A DNA stretch of 64,000 nt from Streptomyces calvus (GCF_006782915.1 NZ_VCNP01000032.1:178267-242266), one strand, 5' to 3'. Positions 48,461 through 56,793 are shown, counted from the stretch's first letter. Made by a program: numbers and translations. The notes: a model not told the origin generated them from the sequence alone.

Positions 48461-49052
48461 ATGCTTCCCCGTAATCGGGGCGAACACATCACGAGAGCGG
48501 AACCGCAAGGAGGAATAGTCCTCACGGTTCACAGCGTCCTCGCTGTGTTTTTTCAAAGGAACCTCGACCGTCGAAATATTCCGACGGACGGGGTATCAAC
48601 ATATCTGGCGTTGACTTTTGGCACGCTGTTGAGTTCTCAAGGAACGGACGCTTCCTTCGTACTCACCCTTTCGGGCTTTCCTCCGGGCGCTTCCCTTCGG
48701 TGTTTCCGACTCTATCAGATCCTTTTCTCGGCCTGACCCCCAGTCAGCGGGGTTTGTCTTCCCGGCCGTTGGGCCGTTCCGACGAGTGAGACTTTAGCGG
48801 ATTCCCGGCTCCCGAGCTAATCGGGGGCCCTGCTCCCTTTCGGGTGCGGATTCCTCATTTCGCGAATACGCACGCCAATGACATGACAGCAGACAGACGA
48901 CTGCCGTCGATCAGTGGTGGTACTTGCGGAATGGCTGTCCGGGGACCGACCGGGGTCGGCGCTCACGTCGGACAACTCGGAGAACAGTACGGACGCCACC
49001 GAGGCATGTCAACTCGCTGCGAAGCGCCGGCCCGGGGCGTAGCCTTGGGCCC
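48461..49052. other. 592-bp region: rrn leader/promoters and trpS upstream region
   Basis: The left part (48461 to about 48720) is the rrn leader on the minus strand, including the conserved CTTGAGAACTCAACAGCGTG segment (about 48621-48645), a known processing/antitermination element upstream of 16S in Streptomyces. Upstream of it at 48709-48714 is TAGAGT, a plausible -10 box. The right part (about 48850-49052) precedes the trpS leader peptide and should hold its promoter, which I could not pin down. No protein gene seen. Confidence 0.65.
48709..48714 (-). promoter_or_regulatory. Candidate -10 box of an rrn promoter
   Basis: TAGAGT on the minus strand, similar to -10 boxes of known Streptomyces rrn promoters. 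The -35 is not consensus at 17-18 bp, and other promoters may lie further upstream. Confidence 0.35.
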
Positions 49053-49094
49053 ATGACGACGCGTACGTACAGCCAGTTCTGGTGGGCCGCCTGA
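49053..49094 (+). CDS. trpS leader peptide
   Basis: A 13-codon frame, MTTRTYSQFWWAA, ending TGA at 49092-49094. Codons 10 and 11 are adjacent TGG (Trp), in a genome where Trp is rare. It lies 121 bp upstream of trpS and is followed by mutually exclusive hairpins, the arrangement of ribosome-mediated attenuation. In S. coelicolor the inducible auxiliary trpRS1 gene is reported to be controlled in this way. Ribosome stalling at the Trp codons when Trp-tRNA is scarce would favour the antiterminator and turn trpS on. Confidence 0.88.
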   Translation: MTTRTYSQFWWAA

Positions 49095-49120
49095 CGGCGG
49101 CCGCGCTGACGTATGCACTC

Positions 49121-49150
49121 AACGGCCGCCGCCTCGGCGGCCGTTTTCGT
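49121..49150 (+). terminator. trpS attenuator terminator
   Basis: AACGGCCGCCG (49121-49131), a 3-base loop and CGGCGGCCGTT (49135-49145) form a perfect 11-bp stem followed by TTTCGTTT. The left arm can instead pair with GGCGGCCG at 49097-49104 (antiterminator), and that segment can pair with GGGCCGCC at 49084-49091 over the end of the leader peptide gene. Confidence 0.88.
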
Positions 49151-49215
49151 TTCCCTCCAGGACTCCGGGGGCGGCCGGCCGGGGACGGCGGTCTCGACCG
49201 GGAGACGGAGGAGAG

Positions 49216-50220
49216 ATGACAAGGGTCTTCAGCGGGGTCAAGCCGACCGGGCATCTGACGCTGGGGAACTACCTGGGGGCCATGCGGCAGTGGGCCGCAG
49301 TGGACCAGCACCGTGCGGAGGCGCTGTTCTGCATCGTCGACCTGCACGCACTGACGGTGGACCACGATCCGGCGCGGGTGCGCAGGCTGAGCCGGCAGGC
49401 GGCGACGCTGCTGCTGGCGGCCGGGCTGGATCCACGACTGTGCACGGTGTTCGTGCAGAGCCATGTGGACGAGCACGCGCGGCTGTCGTACCTGCTCGAG
49501 TGCGTGGCCACGGACGGCGAGATGCGCCGGATGATCCAGTACAAGGAGAAGGCGGTACGGGAGCAGCGGCGCGGCGGGAGCGTACGGCTGTCGTTGCTGA
49601 CGTATCCGGTGCTGATGGCGGCGGACATCCTGGCGTACCGGACCGACGAGGTGCCGGTCGGCGACGACCAGGCGCAGCACGTGGAGCTGTCGCGGGATCT
49701 GGCGGTGCGCTTCAACCAGCGGTACGGGCACACGTTCACGGTGCCGCGGGCCACGCTGCCGACGGTGGCCGCGCGGGTGATGAACCTCCAGGACCCGACG
49801 GCGAAGATGGGCAAGAGCGACGACACGGGGCCGGGGATCGTCTATCTGCTCGATGATCCGGACGTGGTGCGGAAGAAGGTCGTGCGGGCGGTGACCGACA
49901 GCGGGCACGACGTCGTGTACGACCGTGCGGCGCGGCCGGGGCTCGCGAACCTGCTGGAGATCCTGGCGGCCTGCGCGGGCGGGGAGCCGGCGGAGCTGGC
50001 CGGCGGCTACGACTCGTACGGGGCCCTGAAGAAGGACACCGCGGAGGCCGTGGTGGAGGCGTTGCGGCCGGTGCAGGAGCGGCACCGGGCGTTGTGCGCG
50101 GACCCCGGGTACGTGGAGGAGGTGCTGCGGGACGGCGCCGAGCGGGCGCGGGCCATGGCCCGGCCGACCGTGGACGCCGCCTACGGCGCGATCGGGCTGC
50201 TGCCGAACGCGGCGCGGTAG
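49216..50220 (+). CDS. trpS: Tryptophanyl-tRNA synthetase, inducible type
   Basis: Class I synthetase of 334 residues charging tRNA-Trp. HIGH variant TLGN (15-18) in SGVKPTGHLTLGNYLGAMRQW, KMSKS variant KMGKS (197-201) in MNLQDPTAKMGKSDD, and the Trp-binding VGDDQAQHVELSRDLA. From the attenuator and genomic position after the rrn operon it corresponds to the auxiliary TrpRS1 of S. coelicolor, linked to resistance to indolmycin. A second housekeeping trpS is expected elsewhere. GGAGGAGAG precedes the ATG. Its last 40 bp overlap the convergent regulator gene. Confidence 0.95.
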   Translation: MTRVFSGVKPTGHLTLGNYLGAMRQWAAVDQHRAEALFCIVDLHALTVDHDPARVRRLSRQAATLLLAAGLDPRLCTVFVQSHVDEHARLSYLLECVATDGEMRRMIQYKEKAVREQRRGGSVRLSLLTYPVLMAADILAYRTDEVPVGDDQAQHVELSRDLAVRFNQRYGHTFTVPRATLPTVAARVMNLQDPTAKMGKSDDTGPGIVYLLDDPDVVRKKVVRAVTDSGHDVVYDRAARPGLANLLEILAACAGGEPAELAGGYDSYGALKKDTAEAVVEALRPVQERHRALCADPGYVEEVLRDGAERARAMARPTVDAAYGAIGLLPNAAR

Positions 50221-51227
50221 GCGCGGGGGCTGGTGGCGAGGCGCGAGGCGAAGTGCTGTCGCATCGTGACCTCGCTGCCGAACCCTGCCCGGCGTGCCAC
50301 CTCCGGCATCGGCAGGTCGGTGCGCTCCAGGAGTTTCTGGGCGGCGGCGACGCGCTGGTCGAGGAGCCAGCGCAGCGGTGTGGTGCCGGTGGTCGCCGTG
50401 AAGTGGCGGGCGAAGGTGCGCGGGGACATGCCGGCGCGGGCGGCCAGGTCGGCGACGGTGAGCGGCTCGTGGAGGTGGCGCAGCGCGTGTTCGCGTACGG
50501 CGGCGAGCGCGTCGGCGTCCCGGTCGGTGCGCGGGGTGGGCGGGTCGATGAACTGTGCCTGGGTGCCGGTCCGGAAGGGCGCGGTGACCATCGAGCGGGC
50601 GATGACGGCGGCGGCCTCGGCGCCGTGGGCGAGGCGGACCAGGTGGAGGCAGAGGTCGATGCCGGCGGCCGTGCCGGCCGCGGTCCACAGGTTGCCGTCC
50701 TCGACGAACAGCGCGTCGGGGACGACGTCGACGCGGGGGTGGCGGGTGCGCAGCAGGTCGGTCAGTCGCCAGTGGGTGATGGCGCGGCGGCCGTCCAGGA
50801 GGCCGGCCTGGGCGAGGGTGAAGGCGCCCGCGCACAGGGCGGCGACGGTGGTGCCTCGGGCGTGGGCGCGGCGGAGGGCGGCCAGGACGGGGGCGGGCGC
50901 GGGGGTGAGGTGGTCGTCGAGTCCGGGGACCACGACGAGGTCGGCGCGGTCGAGCCAGCGCAGGCTGCGGTCGGGGTGGAGGGCGAGTCCGCCGCGCATC
51001 GGGACGGCGGTGGTGCGGTCGGCGGCGGTCCGGCGCAGTTCGAAGGCGGGGGCGCCGCGGTCGGTGCGGTCGGGGCCCCAGATCTCGGTGATGACGGAGA
51101 CGTCGAAGGCCCGGACGCCCGGGAAGGCGACGAGGGCCACGCGGTAAGGGGCCCGGGTTGCGGTTCCGGTTCCGGTTGCGGTCGCGGTGACGGCGGCGTT
51201 TTCGGCGGCGGCTGCCATGCGGGGCAT
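50181..51227 (-). CDS. GlxA-type AraC regulator with DJ-1/PfpI domain
   Basis: Transcription factor of 348 residues. The N-terminal class I amidotransferase-like domain (RVALVAFPGVRAFDVSVITEIWG ... TTVAALCAGAFTLAQAGLLDGRRAITHW) contains the nucleophile-elbow Cys in ALCAGAF, while the C-terminal AraC domain has two HTHs (LTVADLAARAGMSPRTFARHFTATTGTTPLRWLLDQRV, LPMPEVARRAGFGSEVTMRQHF). The start may be ATG 51227 or 51218. It is divergent from a cysteine hydrolase, 74 bp apart, a common pair in which the regulator controls the enzyme gene. Its 3' end overlaps trpS by 40 bp. Confidence 0.92.
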   Translation of the reverse strand: MPRMAAAAENAAVTATATGTGTATRAPYRVALVAFPGVRAFDVSVITEIWGPDRTDRGAPAFELRRTAADRTTAVPMRGGLALHPDRSLRWLDRADLVVVPGLDDHLTPAPAPVLAALRRAHARGTTVAALCAGAFTLAQAGLLDGRRAITHWRLTDLLRTRHPRVDVVPDALFVEDGNLWTAAGTAAGIDLCLHLVRLAHGAEAAAVIARSMVTAPFRTGTQAQFIDPPTPRTDRDADALAAVREHALRHLHEPLTVADLAARAGMSPRTFARHFTATTGTTPLRWLLDQRVAAAQKLLERTDLPMPEVARRAGFGSEVTMRQHFASRLATSPRAYRAAFGSSPIAP

Positions 51228-51301
51228 GGGTGGCAGTAAACCATCGATCGATGACTTCGTGGCCTCTGGGACGTGACGGCGCCGGGCGGCACGATCGGGG
51301 C

Positions 51302-51886
51302 ATGGACATCGCGGAGAACGCAGCACTGGTGGTCGTGGACGTACAGAAGGGCTTCGAGGAGCTCGACTTCTGGGGCCGGCGCAACAACCCGGCGGCGGAC
51401 GACAACATCGCCGCACTCCTCGACGTGTGGCAGTCGACCGGGCGGCCGGTCGTGCACGTGCGGCACGACTCGCGGAAGCCCGGGTCGCCGCTGCGGGTGG
51501 GGCACGAGGGGAACGGGTCCAAGGAGTACGTGGAGCGGCGGCGGGGGAAGGGGACCGGCGGCGAGCTGCTCGTGACGAAGACCGTGAACTCGGCGTTCCT
51601 CGGGACGCCGGACCTGGCTGCCTGGCTGCGGGCGGAGGGGATCTCCCAGCTCGTGCTGACCGGGATCCAGACGAACATGTGCGTGGAGACCACGGCACGG
51701 ATGGGCGGGAACCTCGGGTTCGAGGTGCTGGTCGCGTTCGACGCGACGTACACCTTCGATCTGGAGGGGCCCTTCGGCTGGCGGCGGACCGCGGACGAGC
51801 TGGCACAGGCGACGGCGGTGTCCCTGCACGGCGGCGGGTTCGCCCGGGTGGTGACCACGGACGACGTGGTGTCCGCCGCGCAGTGA
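51302..51886 (+). CDS. Cysteine hydrolase, isochorismatase family
   Basis: Hydrolase of 194 residues with the full catalytic triad: Asp13 (VVVDVQKGFEELDFWGRRNNP), Lys93 (LLVTKTVNSAFLGT) and Cys127 (LTGIQTNMCVETTARMGGNLGF). The family cleaves amides such as nicotinamide, ureidoacrylate or N-carbamoylsarcosine, or isochorismate; the residues here do not single out one. It faces a GlxA-type regulator across a 74-bp gap and is probably its target. Confidence 0.92.
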   Translation: MDIAENAALVVVDVQKGFEELDFWGRRNNPAADDNIAALLDVWQSTGRPVVHVRHDSRKPGSPLRVGHEGNGSKEYVERRRGKGTGGELLVTKTVNSAFLGTPDLAAWLRAEGISQLVLTGIQTNMCVETTARMGGNLGFEVLVAFDATYTFDLEGPFGWRRTADELAQATAVSLHGGGFARVVTTDDVVSAAQ

Positions 51887-51898
51887 GACCGCGCCGGG

Positions 51899-52711
51899 TC
51901 AGTCCTTGGTGCCGGAGGCGAGTTCGCGGCTGCGGTCGCGGGCGGCCTCGAGGGCGGCGATGAGGGCGGCGCGGACGCCGTGGTTCTCCAGTTCGCGGAT
52001 GGCGTTGATGGTGGTGCCGGCGGGAGAGGTGACGTTCTCCCGCAGTTTGACGGGGTGCTCGCCGCTGTCGCGGAGCATCGTCGCGGCGCCGATCGCGGAC
52101 TGGACGATCAGGTCGTGGGCCTTGTCGCGGGGCAGGCCGAGCAGGATGCCGGCGTCCGTCATGGCTTCCACCAGGTAGAAGAAGTACGCCGGGCCGGAGC
52201 CGGAGAGGGCCGTGCAGGCGTCCTGCTGGGACTCGGGGACGCGCAGGGTCTTGCCGACGGCGCCGAAGATCTCCTCGGCGTGGGCGAGGTGGTCGGCGGT
52301 GGCGTGGCTGCCGGCGGAGATGACGGACATGGCCTCGTCGACGAGGGCCGGGGTGTTCGTCATGACGCGGACCACCGGGGTGCCGGGGGCGAGGCGTTCC
52401 TCGAAGAAGGCGGTGGGGATGCCGGCGGCGCCGCTGACGATCAGGCGGTCGGCGGGGACGTGCGGGGCGAGTTCGTCCAGGAGGGTGCCCATGTCCTGCG
52501 GCTTGACCGTGAGGATCAGGGTGTCGGCGGTCTTGGCGGCCTCCGCGTTGGTGACCGGGGTGACGCCGTAGCGGGTGCGGAGTTCCTCGGCTCGTTCCGG
52601 GCGGCGGGCGGTGACCAGGAGGTCGGCGGGGGCCCAGCCGGCGCGGATCATTCCGCTGAGCAGGGCTTCGCCGATCTTGCCGGTGCCGAGGACTGCGACT
52701 TTCTGGGTCAT
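51899..52711 (-). CDS. proC: Pyrroline-5-carboxylate reductase
   Basis: Last step of proline synthesis: reduces pyrroline-5-carboxylate to proline with NAD(P)H. The 270-residue protein starts with the Rossmann motif KVAVLGTGKIGEALLSGMIRAGW, and has VKPQDMGTLLDEL, VVRVMTNTPALVDEAMSVI and the C-terminal P5C-binding signature LRENVTSPAGTTINAIRELENHGVRAALIAAL. It stands alone, in opposite orientation to the cysteine hydrolase (12 bp between stops). Confidence 0.96.
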   Translation of the reverse strand: MTQKVAVLGTGKIGEALLSGMIRAGWAPADLLVTARRPERAEELRTRYGVTPVTNAEAAKTADTLILTVKPQDMGTLLDELAPHVPADRLIVSGAAGIPTAFFEERLAPGTPVVRVMTNTPALVDEAMSVISAGSHATADHLAHAEEIFGAVGKTLRVPESQQDACTALSGSGPAYFFYLVEAMTDAGILLGLPRDKAHDLIVQSAIGAATMLRDSGEHPVKLRENVTSPAGTTINAIRELENHGVRAALIAALEAARDRSRELASGTKD

Positions 52712-52795
52712 GGCTGCGGGTGCCCTCCGGGGTGTGCGTCGTCCTGGTTCATCCTCGCACCCGGGGCAGTGGGGGCGGGGGCGTGTCCGGTGGGC

Positions 52796-52846
52796 GGGAC
52801 GCGGCGGTCGGCGGGACGCGGCGGTCGGTGGGACGCGGCGGTCGGT
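52796..52846. repeat. Three tandem 17-bp repeats
   Basis: GGGACGCGGCGGTCGGC/T-type units start at 52796, 52813 and 52830, in the gap between the ABC permease stop and the proC start. The period (17 bp) equals that of the unrelated repeat after argS. Confidence 0.85.
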
Positions 52847-52855
52847 GGGTGGCGG

Positions 52856-53641
52856 TCACTCCGTCCGGCGGCGGAGGGTGGCGGCGCCGAGGCCGAGGAC
52901 GAGCAGGGCGGAGCCGGCGACGATCAGGACGTCGCGGACGAAGGCGGTGGTCATGTCGGTGTGGCGCAGGACCTCGTTCATGCCGTCGACGGCGTAGGAC
53001 ATGGGCAGGACGTCGGAGACGGCCTCCAGGACGGGGTGCATGGCGGCGCGCGGGGTGAACAGGCCGCAGAGGAGGAGTTGCGGGAAGATCACGGCCGGCA
53101 TGAACTGGACCGCCTGGAACTCGGAGGCCGCGAAGGCCGAGACGAACAGGCCGAGGGCCGTGCCGAGGAGCGCGTCGAGCAGGGCCACCAGGAGGAGCAG
53201 CCAGGGGCTGCCGGCGACGTCGAGGCCGAGGAACAGGACGGTGAGGCCGGTGGCCAGGGCGGACTGGACGACGGCGAGGGCGCCGAAGGCGAGGGCGTAG
53301 CCGGCGATCAGGTCGCCCTTGCCGAGGGGCATGGCGAGGAGGCGTTCCAGGGTGCCGGAGGTGCGTTCGCGCAGGGTGGCGATCGAGGTGACCAGGAACA
53401 TCGTGATCAGCGGGAAGATGCCGAGGAGCGAGGCGCCGATGCTGTCGAAGGTGCGCGGGCTGCCGTCGAAGACGTAGCGGAGCAGGAGCAGCATCACGCA
53501 CGGGACGAGGAGCATCAGCGCGATGGTGCGCGGGTCGTGGCCCAGTTGGCGCAGGACCCGGGCGGCGGTGGCGGCGGTGCGGGAGGCGTTGAGCGCCCGG
53601 GCGGGGGCGGGTGGGGTGGTCGCCGGGTGGGTGGTGCTCAT
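52856..53641 (-). CDS. ABC-2 type transporter permease
   Basis: Membrane protein of 261 residues with six helices: TIALMLLVPCVMLLLLRYVF, LGIFPLITMFLVTSIATL, GYALAFGALAVVQSALATGLTVLFLGLD, WLLLLVALLDALLGTALGLFVSAFAAS, FMPAVIFPQLLLCGLF and DVLIVAGSALLVLGLGAATL. The loop RERTSGTLERLLAMPLGKGDLIAGY is the ABC-2 signature. With the ATPase encoded upstream (4-bp overlap) it forms an exporter, probably for a drug or lipid. Confidence 0.92.
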   Translation of the reverse strand: MSTTHPATTPPAPARALNASRTAATAARVLRQLGHDPRTIALMLLVPCVMLLLLRYVFDGSPRTFDSIGASLLGIFPLITMFLVTSIATLRERTSGTLERLLAMPLGKGDLIAGYALAFGALAVVQSALATGLTVLFLGLDVAGSPWLLLLVALLDALLGTALGLFVSAFAASEFQAVQFMPAVIFPQLLLCGLFTPRAAMHPVLEAVSDVLPMSYAVDGMNEVLRHTDMTTAFVRDVLIVAGSALLVLGLGAATLRRRTE

Positions 53642-54486
53642 CGGGTGCTCTCCTTCGTACGGTCCGCGTTCGCACGGCTCTCCTCCGTACGGCTCTCCTC
53701 CGTACCGCCCGCGTTCGTACGGTCCGCGGCGGCGGCCTCGTCGACCAGGTGGAGGAAGGCGGCCTCGACGGTGTCGGAGCCGGTGCGGGCGCGCAGGGCG
53801 TCGGGGGTGCCGTCGGCGAGGATCTCGCCCGCGCGCATGAGCAGGAGGCTGTGGCAGCGCTCGGCCTCGTCCATGACGTGGGAGGAGACGAGGAGGGTGG
53901 CGCCGCGGGAGGCGGCGATGTCGTGGAAGAGCGCCCAGAGGTCGCGGCGCAGCACCGGGTCGAGGCCGACCGTGGGCTCGTCGAGGACGAGGAGTTCGGG
54001 GGTGCCGAGGAGGGCCACGGCGAGCGAGACGCGGCTGCGCTGGCCGCCGGAGAGGGCGCCGGCGAGGGCGCCGGCGTGGCTGGTGAGGTCGACGTCGGCG
54101 AGGACGCGTTCCACGTCGTCGCGGCGGTCGGCGGCGGCGCGTCCCGGGTCGAGGACCGCGGCGAAGTAGTCGAGGTTCTGGCGGACCGTCAGGTCGTCGT
54201 AGACGGACGGGGCCTGGGTGACGTAGCCGATGCGGGTGCGCAGCAAGGGGTGGCCGGCGGGGGCGCCGAGGACGTCCAGGGTGCCGGTGACCTTGGCCTG
54301 GGTGCCGACGACGGCCCGCATCAGGGTCGACTTTCCGCAGCCGGAGGGGCCGAGGAGGCCGGTGATGCGGCCGCGCGGGACGGTGAAGCGGAGGCGGTGC
54401 AGGACGGTGCGGCGGCCCCGGACGACGGTGAGGTCCCGGGCGTGGACGGCGGGGTCCTCCGAGGACCGGGAGGAGTAATTCACCAT
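53638..54486 (-). CDS. ABC transporter ATP-binding protein
   Basis: ATPase of 282 residues. Walker A is GLLGPSGCGKSTLMRAVV, Q-loop GYVTQAPSVYDDLTVRQNL, signature ALSGGQRSRVSLAVALL, Walker B ELLVLDEPTVGLDP and H-loop LLVSSHVMDEAERC. The C-terminus ends with repeated ADRT/EESR units. The ATG at 54486 (MVNYSSRSS) is followed at once by a possible GTG start; GGAGGA lies 11 bases upstream. It pairs with the downstream ABC-2 permease, DrrAB-like in layout. An inverted repeat covers the start codon. Confidence 0.92.
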   Translation of the reverse strand: MVNYSSRSSEDPAVHARDLTVVRGRRTVLHRLRFTVPRGRITGLLGPSGCGKSTLMRAVVGTQAKVTGTLDVLGAPAGHPLLRTRIGYVTQAPSVYDDLTVRQNLDYFAAVLDPGRAAADRRDDVERVLADVDLTSHAGALAGALSGGQRSRVSLAVALLGTPELLVLDEPTVGLDPVLRRDLWALFHDIAASRGATLLVSSHVMDEAERCHSLLLMRAGEILADGTPDALRARTGSDTVEAAFLHLVDEAAAADRTNAGGTEESRTEESRANADRTKESTR

Positions 54487-54495
54487 GCGATGAAT
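54478..54495. promoter_or_regulatory. Inverted repeat over the ABC ATPase start
   Basis: ATTCA-N8-TGAAT overlaps the ATG of the ATPase gene in an A/T-rich patch (54476-54498) within otherwise GC-rich DNA. It could be an operator or part of the promoter/leader of this operon. Confidence 0.35.
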
Positions 54496-54518
54496 AATCC
54501 TCCCGGCCCTCGGTGGCG

Positions 54519-55322
54519 TCAAGCGTCCGCGGGCCGCGCGGCCAGCAGCAGGACGACGACGTACGTCTCCTCGACCACGCCGTCCGGGAAGAAGGCCAGC
54601 CGATGCCGGCGCTCCTCGGCGAGGAAGGCGGCGCCGCGCTCGCGGTCCTGGGTCAGGAAGACGGAATGGCTGCCGAGGTTGGCCAGGTGCGTGTCGAGCG
54701 GCACGCGGCGGCTCCAGCGGATCTCGCGGCGCACGAAGTCCAGGCGGCCCGAAGGATCGGCGACACGGGCGTTGACGTCGCGTTTCTCGGCGGCGAGGTC
54801 CAGGCCGCAGTGGCGGGCGATGCGGTCGGACGCCTCCGCGATCCAGGGCACGTCGAGCGCGTCGGTGTTCCACCACAGGGCGAGCGCGCCGCCCGGGCGC
54901 AGGACGCGGATCGCCTCGGGGACGGCGAGGGCGGGCTCGGTCCAGTGCCAGGCCTGGGCGTAGGTGACCAGGTCGGCGGATCGGTCGGCGAGCGGCAGCG
55001 CGTTTCCGCTGCCCCGGACGACCGGTACGCCGGGAAGGGTGCGGCGGAACTCGGCCGCCATGCCGTCACCGGGCTCCACGGCGATGACATCGGCGCCGCG
55101 CGCGTGCAGCCGGGCGGTCGCGATGCCCGTACCGGCGCCGACGTCCACGACCCGGCTGCCGGCGAGGGGGCGGCCGGTCAGTTCCTCGACGGTGTCGAAG
55201 AGGGCGGGCGGGTAGGAGGGGCGGTTGGCGGCGTACTGGGCCGCGGCGGCGTTGAAGGAACGGGCGCGTGCGGCGCGCGAGGCCGGGTCGGCGTGCGGAG
55301 TGGTCCTCGGTGTCGTCGTCAT
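54519..55322 (-). CDS. Class I SAM-dependent methyltransferase
   Basis: Methyltransferase of 267 residues in the UbiE/Methyltransf_11 type. It begins with the common RARSFNAAAAQYAANRPSYPPALFDTVEELTG segment, then motif I VVDVGAGTGIATARLHARGADVIAVEPGDGM, GSGNALPLADRSADLVTYAQAWHW, and the post-II motif VLRPGGALALWWNTD. The substrate is not evident. It lies 32 bp upstream of the ABC transporter operon, on the same strand, so it may be co-transcribed. Confidence 0.9.
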   Translation of the reverse strand: MTTTPRTTPHADPASRAARARSFNAAAAQYAANRPSYPPALFDTVEELTGRPLAGSRVVDVGAGTGIATARLHARGADVIAVEPGDGMAAEFRRTLPGVPVVRGSGNALPLADRSADLVTYAQAWHWTEPALAVPEAIRVLRPGGALALWWNTDALDVPWIAEASDRIARHCGLDLAAEKRDVNARVADPSGRLDFVRREIRWSRRVPLDTHLANLGSHSVFLTQDRERGAAFLAEERRHRLAFFPDGVVEETYVVVLLLAARPADA

Positions 55323-55694
55323 ACGGCCATGGTGGCCGGGCGGCAGGGCGGCACCGGGGTATTTACGGAAGGGGCGGGGTCGGGCGGAGCCTGGCGGGAG
55401 GGACCGGGACGTGGCGGAGCCTCGCGGGGAGGGGCGGGAGTTTTGCGGGGTTTCGCGGGGAGGGGCCGGGAGTCCTGCGGGGTTCCGCGGGGAGGGGGCG
55501 GGAGTCCTGCGGGGTTCCGCGGCAGGGGCCGAGGGTCCGGTGGAGCCTCGCGGAAGGGGCGGGGTCCGCGGGAGGGGCGGGGGGCGCGGGGGGGGGGGGG
55601 GGGGCCGGGGGGGGGGGGGGGGCGGGGGGGGGGGCGAGGTGCGCGTCCACCGTTCGGGCTTCTGCGCTCGGCCCGGGATTTCGCGGAACCGGCG
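55323..55694. other. 372-bp G-rich non-coding gap
   Basis: Contains degenerate tandem units of about 35 bp (GCGGGGTTCCGCGG...GGGAGTCCT) at roughly 55390-55560 and the long G runs described separately. Frames here are low-complexity and not genes. The methyltransferase promoter should lie at the left edge. Confidence 0.7.
55588..55634. repeat. Three long G runs
   Basis: Runs of 17, 16 and 11 G separated by CC and C. The tract could form G-quadruplexes, but runs this long are also where base calling fails, so the length is doubtful. Confidence 0.85.
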
Positions 55695-56210
55695 TCAGGA
55701 GCGGCGGCGCTTCTTCGACGGGTTGCCGGAGCGGCGGGTGGTGCGCTTCTCGTACTGCTCGCGTGCCGTGTCGTACTCGGCGCGGTGGAGCTTCTCGCCC
55801 GGGGCCTCGGTGAGGGAGCGGAAGAAGTAGGCGAGGAGCGAGCCGACGAAGCCGACGGCGAGCAGGCCGCGGAGGGAGGCCTGGCGGTCGGGGTCGGGAC
55901 GGCGGCTGAAGCTCTCCCAGGTGTGGCGGAAGGCCAGCGCGCTGCAGACGGCGAACATCACGACCGTGAGGAGCGTGACGAAGCTGCCGATGTCGGCGAT
56001 CGCGAGCCCCTGGTAGGCGACGCGCAGGACGAGGCAGGAGACGACCGCGGCGGCGAGGGAGCCGACGGCGACGCCGGCGCGGCGCGCGGTGTACCCGCCG
56101 GAGTGGTCGACCCAGGTGGTCCCGAAGAAGCGGATGGGCTCGGGCTGGGGGCCGGCGGGGGTTCCGGTGGAGCCCGCGGTGCTGTCCGGGGTGCCGTTCT
56201 CTGCGCTCAC
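55695..56210 (-). CDS. Small membrane protein
   Basis: Protein of 171 residues from GTG 56210. After an N-terminal Thr/Gly/Pro linker and the conserved PIRFFGTTWVDHSGGYTARRAG, there are three membrane helices (VGSLAAAVVSCLVLRVAYQGL, IGSFVTLLTVVMFAVCSALAF, LRGLLAVGFVGSLLAYFFRSL) and a strongly basic C-terminus (YEKRTTRRSGNPSKKRRRS). Orthologues are often labelled EamA/RhaT family, but the length is too short for a transporter of that type. Function unknown. Confidence 0.78.
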   Translation of the reverse strand: MSAENGTPDSTAGSTGTPAGPQPEPIRFFGTTWVDHSGGYTARRAGVAVGSLAAAVVSCLVLRVAYQGLAIADIGSFVTLLTVVMFAVCSALAFRHTWESFSRRPDPDRQASLRGLLAVGFVGSLLAYFFRSLTEAPGEKLHRAEYDTAREQYEKRTTRRSGNPSKKRRRS

Positions 56211-56253
56211 GCGTCGATTATGGCTGCGCCGGCACCGCGGGCTCCGGGCGGGA

Positions 56254-56610
56254 TCAGGAGCAGCGCGGGGCGATGTACCCGTCGCTGCCGGTGTGCACGT
56301 ACGCGTCGGATACGTACTCGCCGCTGTCGATGTTGTCCCAGATGTTCGACGTGCCGTACGGGCCCGTGACCGTGGTGCCCGGCGACTGGCAGAAGATCGG
56401 GACCTTCGCCCCCTCCGGCAGGACGCGGACGATGGTGTAGCCGGTGCCGGGACCGCTGCGGACGTTGAGCCGGACGCCGGGTGCGATCGAGTAGTAGCGC
56501 ACGGCGGCCGTGGTGACGGACTCCGCCGCCCCGGCACTCTCCGCCGCCGCGCTCTCCGCCTGTCCGGTCCGCTCGCTGCTGCCGGTCGTCTCGACACGGT
56601 CGACTGACAT
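56254..56610 (-). CDS. Bacterial SH3 domain protein
   Basis: Protein of 118 residues. A Ser/Glu/Ala-rich N-terminal part of about 35 residues is followed by one SH3_3-type domain (VRLNVRSGPGTGYTIVRVLPEGAKVPIFCQSPGTTV) and a C-terminal WDNIDSGEYVSDAYVHTGSDGYIAPRC, with two Cys that could pair. The N-terminus is not a clear signal peptide. GGGAGG lies upstream of the ATG. Such proteins usually bind cell wall or peptides. 43 bp separate it from the membrane protein gene on the same strand. Confidence 0.82.
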   Translation of the reverse strand: MSVDRVETTGSSERTGQAESAAAESAGAAESVTTAAVRYYSIAPGVRLNVRSGPGTGYTIVRVLPEGAKVPIFCQSPGTTVTGPYGTSNIWDNIDSGEYVSDAYVHTGSDGYIAPRCS

Positions 56611-56793
56611 GGAAACCTCCCCCGTTGTGCACCCCATGCGTGTCATGGGGCCCCGTTCATTCCCCGCATTCCAGCCATGCACACCTGTGCGCACATGGCA
56701 CGGAAAACGCTAGCAAGCCGCCTGGGTGTCGAACGAGCCATCGACTAGGCTCCGTGCGTCGCGCGCGCGGACGAACAGCACGGGGGTGGTCCC

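Noticed and set aside
54964..56369. Gly-rich plus-strand frame across the G-run region
   Set aside because: Product of the G runs and antisense of two genes; no domain or ribosome site.
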